DNA of 64,000 nt. It comes from Burkholderia cepacia. GTDB lineage: Bacteria; Pseudomonadota; Gammaproteobacteria; Burkholderiales; Burkholderiaceae. A program made the position numbers and the translations under genes. This document shows, in pieces, positions 49,596 through 57,746 of this stretch; position 1 is the first letter of the stretch; each line of letters starts with the position of its first letter. The notes under the pieces were generated by a model. That model searched no databases. It was given only the letters and a program-made list of their open reading frames with translations, and was not told the origin of the DNA. The stretch is taken from contig NZ_CP013443.1 of the NCBI RefSeq assembly GCF_001718835.1, positions 1,116,001 through 1,180,000 on the forward strand, given 5' to 3'.

Positions 49596-50372
49596 TCACG
49601 GCCGGCGCTGTTCGGGCGTCTGGCCCTGTTGCGTGCGCACCGCGGGCGGCGAGAACACGCTGCGCAGCCACGCGGCGAGCCGTGCGAAGACGTCGTACGG
49701 CTCCTCGACAAAGATCTCCGGCTTCAGCAGCCGCAGGTATTCCATGATCTGCTGCGCTTCCTGCTTCTGGAACGAGCCGTGCGCGAGCCCGAGCCGCAGC
49801 AGCCCGCGCAGTTCGCCGAGCTTGTCGCGCGCGGTGCTGCCGACGCTCATCTCGCACGCGAGCTTGGCCTCGTAGACCCGTTGCCGCAGCGATTCCGCGA
49901 GCCGCCACGCCGGCGTCTGCATCAGTTCCTCGAGTGCCTGGATGTCTTGCGCCGCGCCCTTGATCTGCGAGGCGAGCGGGTCGATCAGCGACGGGTCGCC
50001 CTGCGCTTCGGCGACGATCGCCTTCGCCCAGTCGCGACAAGCCTTCGCGAGTTCGTCGGGGGTCCATTCGGAGCGGGACGCGAAGCCGAAGCCGAATTCG
50101 CCGGCCTGTCGCATCAGGATCGCGACGACGTCCGGGAATTCCTTGTCGAGCGTGCGTTTGGCCCACGCGTACTGGCCGCCCTGCAGCATCCGCTGCACCG
50201 CGTGCTCGGTCAGCGGCACCATGTTGTCGAGCAGTTTGGCGCGCAGGAAATCCTCGAACGACGGCGTCGCGAACTGCGGGTCGAGTTTCAGCGACACGCG
50301 GACGAACGCGTCGTAGTCCTTGCGCAGGGACTCGAGCGTGTCGTCCTTGAGGGAAAGGGTGATCTGGCCCAT
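49596..50372 (-). CDS. Uncharacterised cytosolic protein, 258 residues
   Basis: I do not recognise this family. The protein is predominantly alpha-helical, with no signal peptide or membrane segment. It starts MGQITLSLKDDTLESLRKDYDAFV and contains FEDFLRAKLLDNMVPLTEHAVQRMLQGGQYAWAKRTLDKEFPDVVAILMRQAGEFGFGF, followed by helices about 95-215 and a Gln/Pro-rich tail. A hydrophobic LAAWLRSVF helix near the end might be amphipathic. Codon use is typical of real genes here. GATC-rich upstream sequence has no strong Shine-Dalgarno element. No operon partner; azlD lies upstream on the same strand after 173 bp. Confidence 0.78.
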   Translation of the reverse strand: MGQITLSLKDDTLESLRKDYDAFVRVSLKLDPQFATPSFEDFLRAKLLDNMVPLTEHAVQRMLQGGQYAWAKRTLDKEFPDVVAILMRQAGEFGFGFASRSEWTPDELAKACRDWAKAIVAEAQGDPSLIDPLASQIKGAAQDIQALEELMQTPAWRLAESLRQRVYEAKLACEMSVGSTARDKLGELRGLLRLGLAHGSFQKQEAQQIMEYLRLLKPEIFVEEPYDVFARLAAWLRSVFSPPAVRTQQGQTPEQRRP

Positions 50373-50545
50373 GAATCGTCTCGATGGCGGCCCGCGCCGG
50401 CCGGATGCCGGGGTCTCGCGCGCCGGCGCCGGCGCGTCGTCGACGGTCCGGCGCGCGCCGGGACCGACGGCGGGTCTTCAACCGTTTATCGGCCGGGCGG
50501 CGCGAAACTTGAGCGGGATGTGCGCTCGCGCATTCCGGCGCCGGT

Positions 50546-50887
50546 TCAGCCGGGCAGCCAGCCGTGCGGCAGCACCACGCCCTGCCAGAAAAAGAACACC
50601 GCGAGCCCTGCCGCGATCGTCACGAGCGGGCGGCGGGTCGCCGCCGACACGAGCACGGCCGCCAGCGCGCCGACGAGTTGCGGATTGCGCCAGGTCAGCT
50701 CGGCCGTGCCGCCGTGCGGTGAGACGGTCATCGGCACGATGATCGCGGTCAGCACGGTGACGGGCACGAAGCCGAGCGCGGTTCGCACGAGCGGCGGGAA
50801 GGTCAGCCGTTCGCCGAACAGGAACAGCGTCGAGCGGATCGCGTACGTGATGACGGCCATCCCGAGAATCAGCAGCGCGTAGCTCAC
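50546..50887 (-). CDS. azlD: Branched-chain amino acid exporter subunit AzlD
   Basis: AzlD (113 residues) is the small partner of AzlC in a two-component exporter of branched-chain amino acids or analogues. Four hydrophobic segments are visible, and the N-terminal ALLILGMAVITYAIRSTLFLFG contains the family TYxxR motif. Translation starts at a GTG (50887) that overlaps the azlC stop (GTGA), with GGAGG seven bases upstream. The longer open reading frame through azlC in another phase is not real. Coupling to azlC supports co-function. Confidence 0.9.
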   Translation of the reverse strand: MSYALLILGMAVITYAIRSTLFLFGERLTFPPLVRTALGFVPVTVLTAIIVPMTVSPHGGTAELTWRNPQLVGALAAVLVSAATRRPLVTIAAGLAVFFFWQGVVLPHGWLPG

Positions 50888-51651
50888 GATGCGGCCTCCG
50901 TGCGCGAGCCGGCGCGTGCGCGGTCCTGTAGCAGCGTCAGCGCGACGCCGACGACGACCCCCGCCGCGACCGCGCCGAGCAGTCCGAGCTTGTACGGCCA
51001 GCCCTGCCAGAAGTACGCCAGCGTGCCGGCCGTCACGGCCGCCGCGAAATAGCGCAGGGTGCCGAGCTGCGGGACGACGATCGCAATGAAGGTCGCCGCC
51101 ATCGCGAAATCGAGGCCGAGCGACTGCAGGCCCGGGAACGCCGCGCCGAAACCGATGCCCGCGAGCGTCCAGACCTGCCAGTTCAGGTACATCGCGAGCC
51201 CCGAGCCGAAGAAGTAGTGGGGGCCGATCGCGCCGGGCGGGAAATGGCGGTAGTGCGCATAGGCGACCGCGAACACCTCGTCGGTCATCAGCGCGCCGAG
51301 CGTCGCGCGCCAGCGCAGCGGCAGGTGCGCGACATAGGGCGCGAGCGTCGCGCTGTACAGCAGGTGACGCAGGTTCACGATCAGCGTGGTCGCGAGCACG
51401 ACGACGAAGCTTGCGCTGCCCGCGATCAGGCCGAGCGCGATGAACTGCGCGGAGCCCGCGAACACGGCGAGCGACATCAACGCGCCATGCCACGCGGCGA
51501 GCGGGCCGCCGCCAACGAGCGTGCCGAAAATCACGCCGAACGGGGCGGCGCCGATCATCATCGGGATCGTGTCGCGCGCGCCGTCGAGCCATTCGTTCAG
51601 CGGACGGCGTGGGGATGACGCGGATGATTGATTCACGAATTGCTCCTCCAT
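50884..51651 (-). CDS. azlC: Branched-chain amino acid exporter subunit AzlC
   Basis: AzlC (255 residues) is the large subunit of the AzlCD exporter. The N-terminal GARDTIPMMIGAAPFGVIFGTL and SLAVFAGSAQFIALGLI segments are family hallmarks, as is NLRHLLYSATLAPYVAHLP followed by TDEVFAVAYAHYR. Seven to eight transmembrane helices are predicted. The ATG at 51651 is preceded by GGAG sequences within the CATGGAGGAG region. It forms a unit with azlD and lies beside an AraC-family gene on the same strand, which may regulate it. Confidence 0.93.
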   Translation of the reverse strand: MEEQFVNQSSASSPRRPLNEWLDGARDTIPMMIGAAPFGVIFGTLVGGGPLAAWHGALMSLAVFAGSAQFIALGLIAGSASFVVVLATTLIVNLRHLLYSATLAPYVAHLPLRWRATLGALMTDEVFAVAYAHYRHFPPGAIGPHYFFGSGLAMYLNWQVWTLAGIGFGAAFPGLQSLGLDFAMAATFIAIVVPQLGTLRYFAAAVTAGTLAYFWQGWPYKLGLLGAVAAGVVVGVALTLLQDRARAGSRTEAAS

Positions 51652-51761
51652 GAGCGGGAGGATAGCGGGCCGGCGAACGGGCGGCTTGTACGTTCTTGCG
51701 CTGCCGGGCAGGCGGCGCCGTTGCCTGCGTCGCCGGCGGCCTGCAGCGCTGCGCGGGGGCG

Positions 51762-52664
51762 TCAGCTCGCCTGCCAGCGTCCGGGCGGTACGCCGAACAT
51801 GCGTTTGAAATGCCGTGTGAAGTGGCTTTGGTCGACGAAGCCGCTGGCCGCTGCGACGTCGGTGACGGGTACGCCCGCGCGCAGCGGCGCCAGTGCGCGC
51901 TGCAAGCGCAACTGGTTGCGCCACGCGTGCGGCGGCATGCCGGTCGTGCGGGTGAACAGGCGTGCTGCGTGGAACGGCGACAGGCCGGCCGCCTGCGCGA
52001 CTTCGTCGAGCGTCACCGTGCACGTCAGATCGGCGGCGAGCCGTTCGCGCATCACGTCGACGCGGGGTTCGTCCGCCGCGAGCGGCGCCGGTCGCGGCAG
52101 CGCGTCGGCATGGCGCACGATCAGCGTCGACAACGCATCGAGCATCGCCGTTTCGGCGGCGAGCGGATCGTAGATCCGCGGCGCGTCGGGCATCGCGGTG
52201 GCGTCGGCCGGCGGCCCGTACTCATGGGGCGCCGGCGCGCGTATGCTGCCGGCCTCCATCATCCGGTGCGCCAGCGTGAGCCGGGCTGCCAGGTCGGCGT
52301 CGCGAATCACGTCGGGCGCGAACCACGGCGCGTCCTGCGGGCGGCCGGCGATCGTGCTCGCGAGCGACCGGATGAAATCGACCGGCAGGTAGCTGACGCG
52401 ATAGCACCAGCCCTCGTCGGCCGCGCGCGAACCCGTATGCACCTCGCCGGGATTGATCACGGGCACGGAGCCGGTTTCGGCGACATGGCCGGCGCCGCGG
52501 CAGACATAGCGTTCGGCGCCCGCTTCGATCACGGGGATCGTGTACGCGTCGTGCCAGTGGGGCGCGAACGCGTGGTCGCGATAGGTGGCCGTGACGAGAT
52601 CCGCATCCGGCAGCAGCGGCGTGCGCCAGTAGCGTGCGGAGTCTGGAAGGCGGGTGGCGGACAT
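51762..52664 (-). CDS. AraC family transcriptional regulator
   Basis: A 300-residue regulator with an N-terminal AraC-type cupin (HAFAPHWHDAYTIPVIEAGAERYVCRGAGHVAETGSVPVINPGEVHTG) and a C-terminal double helix-turn-helix (MRERLAADLTCTVTLDEVAQAAGLSPFHAARLFTRTTGMPPHAW, then DVAAASGFVDQSHFTRHFKRMFGVPPGRW). It resembles regulators often paired with azlCD or LysE-type exporters. It lies just upstream of azlC on the same strand, and probably controls azlCD; that is inference. The ATG at 52664 was chosen over a GTG three codons upstream. Confidence 0.9.
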   Translation of the reverse strand: MSATRLPDSARYWRTPLLPDADLVTATYRDHAFAPHWHDAYTIPVIEAGAERYVCRGAGHVAETGSVPVINPGEVHTGSRAADEGWCYRVSYLPVDFIRSLASTIAGRPQDAPWFAPDVIRDADLAARLTLAHRMMEAGSIRAPAPHEYGPPADATAMPDAPRIYDPLAAETAMLDALSTLIVRHADALPRPAPLAADEPRVDVMRERLAADLTCTVTLDEVAQAAGLSPFHAARLFTRTTGMPPHAWRNQLRLQRALAPLRAGVPVTDVAAASGFVDQSHFTRHFKRMFGVPPGRWQAS

Positions 52665-52718
52665 GGCGGGCACTGGATCGGGCGAATCGACAGTGTAGTC
52701 CCGCGTGCCGGTTGCGGC

Positions 52719-53204
52719 TTACTTGACCGGAATCGTCGTGCCGGCCGGCATCGGCACTGCGGTGACGGCGTTCTTCGGGCTGCCGCTGACGATGCGGTCG
52801 CTGTAGGTCAGGTAGACGATCGTATTGCGCTTGGTGTCGACCACGCGCACGACGTGCAGGGTCTTGAAGATGAACGACATGCGCTCGCTGAACACGTCGG
52901 TCTGCTGCTTGAGCGGCTCCTTGAAGCTGATCGGGCCGACCTGCCGGCACGCGATCGATGCTTCGCTCGGATCCTCGGCGACGCCGAGCGTGCCCTTGAT
53001 CCCGCCGGTGCGGGCGCGCGACACGTAGCAGGTCACGCCGTTCACGACCGGATCGTCATACGCCTCGACGACCACGCGATCGGAGCCCGTGACGCGGAAA
53101 TGGGTGTTGACGCTGCCGACTTCCTCCGCGTGCGCGAGCGGCGCGGCGGCAAGCGTGGCGAGGAGGAGGGCGGACGGCGCGACGGTGGCAAGACGGCTCT
53201 TCAT
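52719..53204 (-). CDS. creA: CreA family protein
   Basis: A 161-residue CreA-family periplasmic protein of unknown function. The signal peptide is APSALLLATLAAAPLAHA, cleaved before EEVGSVNTHFRVTGSDRVVVEAYDDPVVNGVTCYVSRARTGG. Two cysteines (TCYVS and IACRQ) are conserved and may form a disulfide. VFSERMSFIFKTLHVVRVVDTKRNTIVYLTYSDR closes the domain. In E. coli creA lies next to creBCD, but here no CreBC system is present, which is the rule outside enterobacteria. A single gene, terminated before the tRNA region by its own context. Confidence 0.9.
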   Translation of the reverse strand: MKSRLATVAPSALLLATLAAAPLAHAEEVGSVNTHFRVTGSDRVVVEAYDDPVVNGVTCYVSRARTGGIKGTLGVAEDPSEASIACRQVGPISFKEPLKQQTDVFSERMSFIFKTLHVVRVVDTKRNTIVYLTYSDRIVSGSPKNAVTAVPMPAGTTIPVK

Positions 53205-53272
53205 CGGCGAAATCTGAAGCGATTGCGGGACAGAGACTCTAGCATGCGCGGATCGCGTTATTGTGCCGATGC

Positions 53273-53308
53273 CGGAAAAACAAAAGGCCCGTCGAATGAC
53301 GGGCCTTT
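53273..53308 (-). terminator. Terminator of the tRNA-Asn transcript
   Basis: On the minus strand AAAGGCCCGTC-ATTC-GACGGGCCTTT forms an 11-bp stem with a four-base loop, followed by TGTTTTT. It lies directly downstream of the first tRNA-Asn gene copy. Confidence 0.88.
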
Positions 53309-53315
53309 CGCTATT

Positions 53316-53391
53316 TGGCTCCCCGACCTGGGCTCGAACCAGGGACCTACGGATTAACAGTCCGGCGCTCTACCGACTGAGCTATCGGGGA
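53316..53391 (-). tRNA. tRNA-Asn (GTT), promoter-distal copy
   Basis: On the minus strand TCCCCGATAGC...GGTCGGGGAGCCA folds as a 76-nt tRNA: 7-bp acceptor stem TCCCCGA/TCGGGGA, D-arm AGCTCAGTCGGTAGAGC, anticodon loop CTGTTAATC with anticodon GTT (Asn), TPsiC arm with GGTTCGAGCC, and an encoded 3' CCA. It is identical to the copy at 53468. Confidence 0.97.
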
Positions 53392-53467
53392 ATAAATCGG
53401 TACATCTGCGTGTGTGTCTGGTGGCCAACAAAAAACCCGTCCACTTTCAACGGGCCTTTGTCTTTTT

Positions 53468-53543
53468 TGGCTCCCCGACCTGGGCTCGAACCAGGGACCT
53501 ACGGATTAACAGTCCGGCGCTCTACCGACTGAGCTATCGGGGA
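53468..53543 (-). tRNA. tRNA-Asn (GTT), promoter-proximal copy
   Basis: A second 76-nt tRNA-Asn, identical over its length to the one at 53316, with anticodon GTT and an encoded CCA. The 76-bp spacer contains a partial repeat of the downstream flank (ACGGGCCTTT then TTTGGCTCCCC), pointing to a tandem duplication. Both are probably transcribed from the promoter at 53570-53598. Confidence 0.97.
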
Positions 53544-53569
53544 ACAAACAACAACAGCAGAGAAACGAG

Positions 53570-53598
53570 ATTGTATGGGGTGTTGGTTAGGCTGTCAA
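53570..53598 (-). promoter_or_regulatory. Sigma-70 promoter of the tandem tRNA-Asn genes
   Basis: On the minus strand TTGACA (53593-53598), a 17-base spacer and TACAAT (53570-53575). It is a near-perfect consensus promoter about 27 bp upstream of the first tRNA gene. Confidence 0.88.
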
Positions 53599-53649
53599 CA
53601 CCTTTTATGCCCGCCGCGCAAAATTTTTTTCCGGCGGGCATGCGCGCGA

Positions 53650-53973
53650 TCAGCGCTCGAGCAGGTGCAGTTTGTCCTGCACTTCCTTCCACTCGTCCGC
53701 GTCGGCCGGTGCCGGCTTGGTCTTGGTGATCGACGGCCAGTCCTTTGCCAGCTCGGCGTTCAGCGCGGTGAACTGTTGCTGGTCGCCCGGAACGTCTTCT
53801 TCGGCATAGATCGCATTGGTCGGGCACTCGGCGACGCACACGGCGCAGTCGATGCACTCGTCCGGATCGATGGCGAGAAAGTTGGGACCTTCACGGAAGC
53901 AATCCACCGGGCACACATCCACGCAGTCCGTGTATTTGCACTTGATGCAGCCTTCGGTCACAACGTGAGTCAT
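53650..53973 (-). CDS. fdxA: Ferredoxin FdxA (7Fe-8S type)
   Basis: FdxA (107 residues) is a small electron carrier of the Azotobacter-type ferredoxin I family. Nine cysteines lie in MTHVVTEGCIKCKYTDCVDVCPVDCF and CIDCAVCVAECP; the two clusters are separated by about 20 residues. The C-terminal half (GDQQQFTALNAELAKDWPSITKTKPAPADADEWKEV) is a conserved extension. AGGAGCG lies before the ATG at 53973. The gene is monocistronic and divergent from pncB. The partner redox enzyme is unknown. Confidence 0.95.
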   Translation of the reverse strand: MTHVVTEGCIKCKYTDCVDVCPVDCFREGPNFLAIDPDECIDCAVCVAECPTNAIYAEEDVPGDQQQFTALNAELAKDWPSITKTKPAPADADEWKEVQDKLHLLER

Positions 53974-54240
53974 TAAAACGCTCCTGCTTGGCGGTATATA
54001 TGGGGTGGCGATGCGCCAAAACCGGCATTGTAACTGAAGCGCAAAACCCGCATGGCGTGGTCGGCTATCCGGCTTATATCGTTTCGTGATTAGTTTATGA
54101 GCGCCTGTCCGGAGCGGCTCGCGCGGGGCAGCGCGCCGCGGTTTCGCGATGGTCGGGCCCGCATTCGGGTAACATGGCCGACAGACCGGGCGGCGCGTGG
54201 TGCGCCGGGGCCCTGTCACGATATTGGCGGTGCCGTAATC

Positions 54241-55440
54241 ATGATCATCACTTCGCTGCTCGACACGGATCTCTACAAGTTCACGATGATGCAGGTCGTC
54301 CTGCATCACTTTCCTGCCGCAAACGTCGAGTACCGCTTCCGGTGCCGCACGCCCGGCGTCGATCTCGTGCCGTACATCGACGAGATCCGCGACGAGGTGC
54401 GCGGCCTGTGTTCGTTGCGCTTCACCGACGTCGAACTCGATTACCTGCGGCGCATGCGCTTCATCAAGAGCGATTTCGTCGACTTCCTCGCGCTGTTCCA
54501 CCTGAACGAGAAGTACATCTCGATCACGCCGTCGCCGAAGGGCAACGGCGAGATCGACATCGTGATCGAGGGGCCGTGGCTGCACACGATCCTGTTCGAG
54601 ATCCCGGTGCTCGCGATCGTCAACGAAGTCTATTTCCGCAACACGCAGCGCGAGCCCGACTATCGCGAAGGTCGCGAGCGGCTGTGCGAGAAGATCAAGC
54701 TGCTGGGCGCGAAGCCCGAGTTCGCCGACTGCAAGATCGCCGACTACGGCACGCGCCGGCGCTTCTCGAAGGTGTGGCACGAGGAAGTCGCGCTCACGCT
54801 GCGCGACGGGCTCGGCCCGCAGTTCGCGGGCACGAGCAACGTGCAGTACGCGATGAAGCACGGCATCACGCCGCTCGGCACGATGGCGCACGAGTATCTG
54901 CAGGCGTGCCAGGCGCTCGGCCCGCGGCTGCGCGATTCGCAGATCTACGGCTTCGAGATGTGGGCGAAGGAGTATCGCGGCGACCTCGGCATCGCGCTGT
55001 CGGACGTCTACGGGATGGACGCGTTCCTGAACGACTTCGACATGTACTTCTGCAAGCTGTTCGACGGCGCGCGCCACGATTCGGGCGATCCGTTCGAGTG
55101 GGGCGAGCGGATGCTGCGCCATTACGAGGCGAACCGCTGCGACCCGCGCACCAAGGTGCTCGTGTTCTCGGACGCGCTCGACATCCCGAAGGTCATGCAG
55201 TTGTACGAACGGTTCCGCGGCCGCTGCAAGCTCGCTTTCGGCGTCGGCACCAATCTCACGAACGACCTCGGCTACGTGCCGCTGCAGATCGTGATCAAGA
55301 TGGTTCGCTGCAACGGGCAGCCGGTCGCGAAACTGTCGGATACGCCGGGCAAGAGCATGTGCGACGACAAGGCATATCTCGCGTACCTGCGCCAGGTGTT
55401 CGGCATCGCGCAGCCGGTCGAGGAAGACGCGTCGAAGTAA
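54241..55440 (+). CDS. pncB: Nicotinate phosphoribosyltransferase
   Basis: PncB (399 residues) salvages nicotinate to nicotinate mononucleotide for NAD synthesis, with ATP hydrolysis. MIITSLLDTDLYKFTMMQVVLHHFPAANVEYRFRCR is the conserved N-terminus and active-site loop. PLGTMAHEYLQACQALGP carries the phosphorylated His region, and FDGARHDSGDPFEWGERMLRHYEANRCDPRTKVLVFSDALD binds PRPP. The length matches the family. The start at 54241 corresponds to the family N-terminus. The frame continues upstream, but that sequence is Arg-rich noise. Confidence 0.95.
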   Translation: MIITSLLDTDLYKFTMMQVVLHHFPAANVEYRFRCRTPGVDLVPYIDEIRDEVRGLCSLRFTDVELDYLRRMRFIKSDFVDFLALFHLNEKYISITPSPKGNGEIDIVIEGPWLHTILFEIPVLAIVNEVYFRNTQREPDYREGRERLCEKIKLLGAKPEFADCKIADYGTRRRFSKVWHEEVALTLRDGLGPQFAGTSNVQYAMKHGITPLGTMAHEYLQACQALGPRLRDSQIYGFEMWAKEYRGDLGIALSDVYGMDAFLNDFDMYFCKLFDGARHDSGDPFEWGERMLRHYEANRCDPRTKVLVFSDALDIPKVMQLYERFRGRCKLAFGVGTNLTNDLGYVPLQIVIKMVRCNGQPVAKLSDTPGKSMCDDKAYLAYLRQVFGIAQPVEEDASK

Positions 55441-55528
55441 GCGTCGGCCGAACGGCCGAAGCTGCGTCGCGGCGGGGCCGGCCGGTATAATCCGACGGTA
55501 TCGCCCGCCAACGTCACGAGGACCGTTC

Positions 55529-56191
55529 ATGGACACTTCCGCTGCCCGTCGCCAGATCCTCGCGCGCATTCGCGCGGCGCAGGGGCGCGCGGCCGAACCC
55601 GATGCGGCCGAGCGCGACGGCGTTGCCGACTATCTCGCCCGTCACCCGGAGGGCCCGCGCCCGCCGGCGCCGGCCGATCTCGTCGCGGCATTCGTCGACG
55701 AAGCGGCCCGTCTGTCGACGACGGTCGACGAAGTCGCGGCGCTTGCCGATGTGCCGGCCGCCGCAGCCCGCTACCTGTCCGCTCACGGACTGCCGACGCA
55801 GGCCGTCGCGTGGCGCACGCTGGCCGATTTCGACTGGGCGGGCGCAGGCCTGTCGGTCGAATGCCGCAAGCCGCGCGACGGCGATCTGGTCGGCCTCACG
55901 GGCTGTTTTTGCGCGACCGCCGAAACGGGCTCGCTGGTGCTGCTGTCCGGTCCCGACACTTATGCGTCGGCAGGGCTGCTGCCGGAAACGCACATCGCGA
56001 TCGTTCCTGCGTCGCGGATCGTCGCCGGTCATGAAGACGCGTTTGCGCTGATCCGCGCGGAGCGCGGCGAATTGCCGCGCGCGGTCAATTTCGTGTCGGG
56101 CCCGTCGCGCACGGGCGATATCGAGCAGACCATCGTACTGGGCGCGCACGGCCCGTACCGCGTTCACGTGATCGTCGTACGGGGCGCATGA
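55529..56191 (+). CDS. LutC/YkgG-type LUD domain protein
   Basis: A 220-residue LUD-domain protein of the LutC/YkgG family, one of three subunits of the L-lactate utilisation LutABC complex. The N-terminus (TSAARRQILARIRAAQGR) is helical. The core holds RDGDLVGLTGCFCATAETGSLVLLSGPDTYASAGLLPETHIAIVPASRIV, a family signature, and NFVSGPSRTGDIEQTIVLGAHGPYRVHVIVV. lutA and lutB are not next to it, and the neighbours are pncB and an antiporter gene, so it is an orphan here. TATAAT lies about 38 bp before the ATG. Function in lactate oxidation is not secure. Confidence 0.88.
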   Translation: MDTSAARRQILARIRAAQGRAAEPDAAERDGVADYLARHPEGPRPPAPADLVAAFVDEAARLSTTVDEVAALADVPAAAARYLSAHGLPTQAVAWRTLADFDWAGAGLSVECRKPRDGDLVGLTGCFCATAETGSLVLLSGPDTYASAGLLPETHIAIVPASRIVAGHEDAFALIRAERGELPRAVNFVSGPSRTGDIEQTIVLGAHGPYRVHVIVVRGA

Positions 56192-56234
56192 CGCGTCCGC
56201 TGTATCCACACCCATTCGAACAAGGAAGTTCTGC

Positions 56235-57665
56235 ATGAAACGACATGCCGCCTGGGCGGGCATGGCGTCGGGGATCGCGCTTGGCGCCGTCCCCGCGCTT
56301 GCATCGGCCGCAACGCTCGACGGTGCCGCGCTGTCTGCCCTCTGGGGTATCCCGTTCGCCGGGATCCTGCTGTCCATCGCGCTGTTCCCGCTCGTCGCCC
56401 CCGTCTTCTGGCATCACCACTTCGGCAAGATTGCCGCCGGATGGGCAGTCGTGTTCCTGATCCCGTTCGGGTTTGCGTTCGGCGCGGGCACCGCGTTCGG
56501 CACGCTCGTGCATGCGCTGCTCGAGGAATACATTCCGTTCATCGTGCTGCTCACCGCGCTCTATACGGTCGCGGGCGGCATCTGCGTGAACGGCAACCTG
56601 CATGGATCGCCGAAGCTCAATACCGCGATCCTCGCGCTCGGCACGCTGCTCGCCAGCGTGATGGGTACGACGGGTGCCGCGATGCTGCTGATCCGGCCGC
56701 TGCTGCGCGCCAACGACAACCGCAAGCATGTCGTGCACGTCGTGATCTTCTTCATCTTCCTCGTCGCGAACGCGGGCGGCTCGCTGTCGCCGCTCGGCGA
56801 TCCGCCGCTGTTCCTCGGTTTCCTGAACGGCGTGAGCTTCTTCTGGACGACCACGCACCTCGCGCTGCCGATGCTGTTCATCTGCGCGGTGCTGCTGTCG
56901 CTGTTCTTCGTGCTCGATACGTACTTCTACCGGAAGGGCGGCGAGGAGCGGCCGGCCGCGCTCGACCCGACGCCCGACGGCGCGGCGCTGTCGATCGACG
57001 GGAAGATCAACTTCGTGCTGCTCGCGGCCGTGGTTGCGCTTGTGCTGATGAGCGGCATCTGGAAGCCGGGCATCGCATTCGACGTCTGGGGCACGCACGT
57101 CGCGCTGCAGAACCTCGTGCGCGACGTCGCGCTCGTGGGTGTGACGCTCGCGTCGCTCGCGCTCACGCCGCGTTCCGCGCGTGAGGGTAATGCATTCAAC
57201 TGGGCGCCGATCGAGGAAGTCGCGAAGCTGTTCGCGGGAATCTTCGTGACGATCGCGCCGGTGATCGTGATCCTGCGCGCCGGCGCCGACGGCGCGTTCG
57301 CGCAGATCGTCCATCTCGTCACGGGGCCGGACGGCAAGCCGATCGACGCGATGTACTTCTGGGCGACGGGCATCCTGTCGTCGTTCCTCGACAACGCGCC
57401 GACCTATCTCGTGTTCTTCAACCTCGCGGGCGGCGATGCCCCGTCGCTGATGACGACCGGCGCGTCGACGCTCGCCGCGATTTCCGCGGGCGCGGTGTTC
57501 ATGGGCGCGAACAGCTATATCGGCAACGCACCCAACTTCATGGTGAAGGCGATCGCCGAATCGCGCGGCGTGAAGATGCCGAGCTTCTTCGCGTATCTCG
57601 GCTGGGCGCTGGTCGTACTGATACCGGTGTTCCTGCTGACGTCGTGGCTTTTCTTCACGGCGTAA
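56235..57665 (+). CDS. Sodium:proton antiporter, NhaD/CitM (ion transporter) superfamily
   Basis: A 476-residue polytopic membrane protein with 10-12 hydrophobic segments. It resembles NhaD-type Na+/H+ antiporters: FLVANAGGSLSPLGDPPLFLGFLNGVSFFWT, then ILSSFLDNAPTYLVFFNLAGGDAP and GAVFMGANSYIGNAPNFMVKAIAESRGVKMPSFFAYLGWAL, all typical of the ion transporter superfamily transport motifs. An N-terminal segment may be a signal-like leader (ASGIALGAVPALASA). Citrate or arsenite relatives share the fold, so the ion is not certain. It lies downstream of lutC and upstream of a 2-hydroxyacid dehydrogenase gene, all on the plus strand. Confidence 0.86.
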   Translation: MKRHAAWAGMASGIALGAVPALASAATLDGAALSALWGIPFAGILLSIALFPLVAPVFWHHHFGKIAAGWAVVFLIPFGFAFGAGTAFGTLVHALLEEYIPFIVLLTALYTVAGGICVNGNLHGSPKLNTAILALGTLLASVMGTTGAAMLLIRPLLRANDNRKHVVHVVIFFIFLVANAGGSLSPLGDPPLFLGFLNGVSFFWTTTHLALPMLFICAVLLSLFFVLDTYFYRKGGEERPAALDPTPDGAALSIDGKINFVLLAAVVALVLMSGIWKPGIAFDVWGTHVALQNLVRDVALVGVTLASLALTPRSAREGNAFNWAPIEEVAKLFAGIFVTIAPVIVILRAGADGAFAQIVHLVTGPDGKPIDAMYFWATGILSSFLDNAPTYLVFFNLAGGDAPSLMTTGASTLAAISAGAVFMGANSYIGNAPNFMVKAIAESRGVKMPSFFAYLGWALVVLIPVFLLTSWLFFTA

Positions 57666-57746
57666 GCTGACGATTTTCAACCTGGAGCGGGCGGTCCCGG
57701 CGGCGCACGGCGCGCTGCGATCCGCCAGCGGCATGCGGAGATGGCA

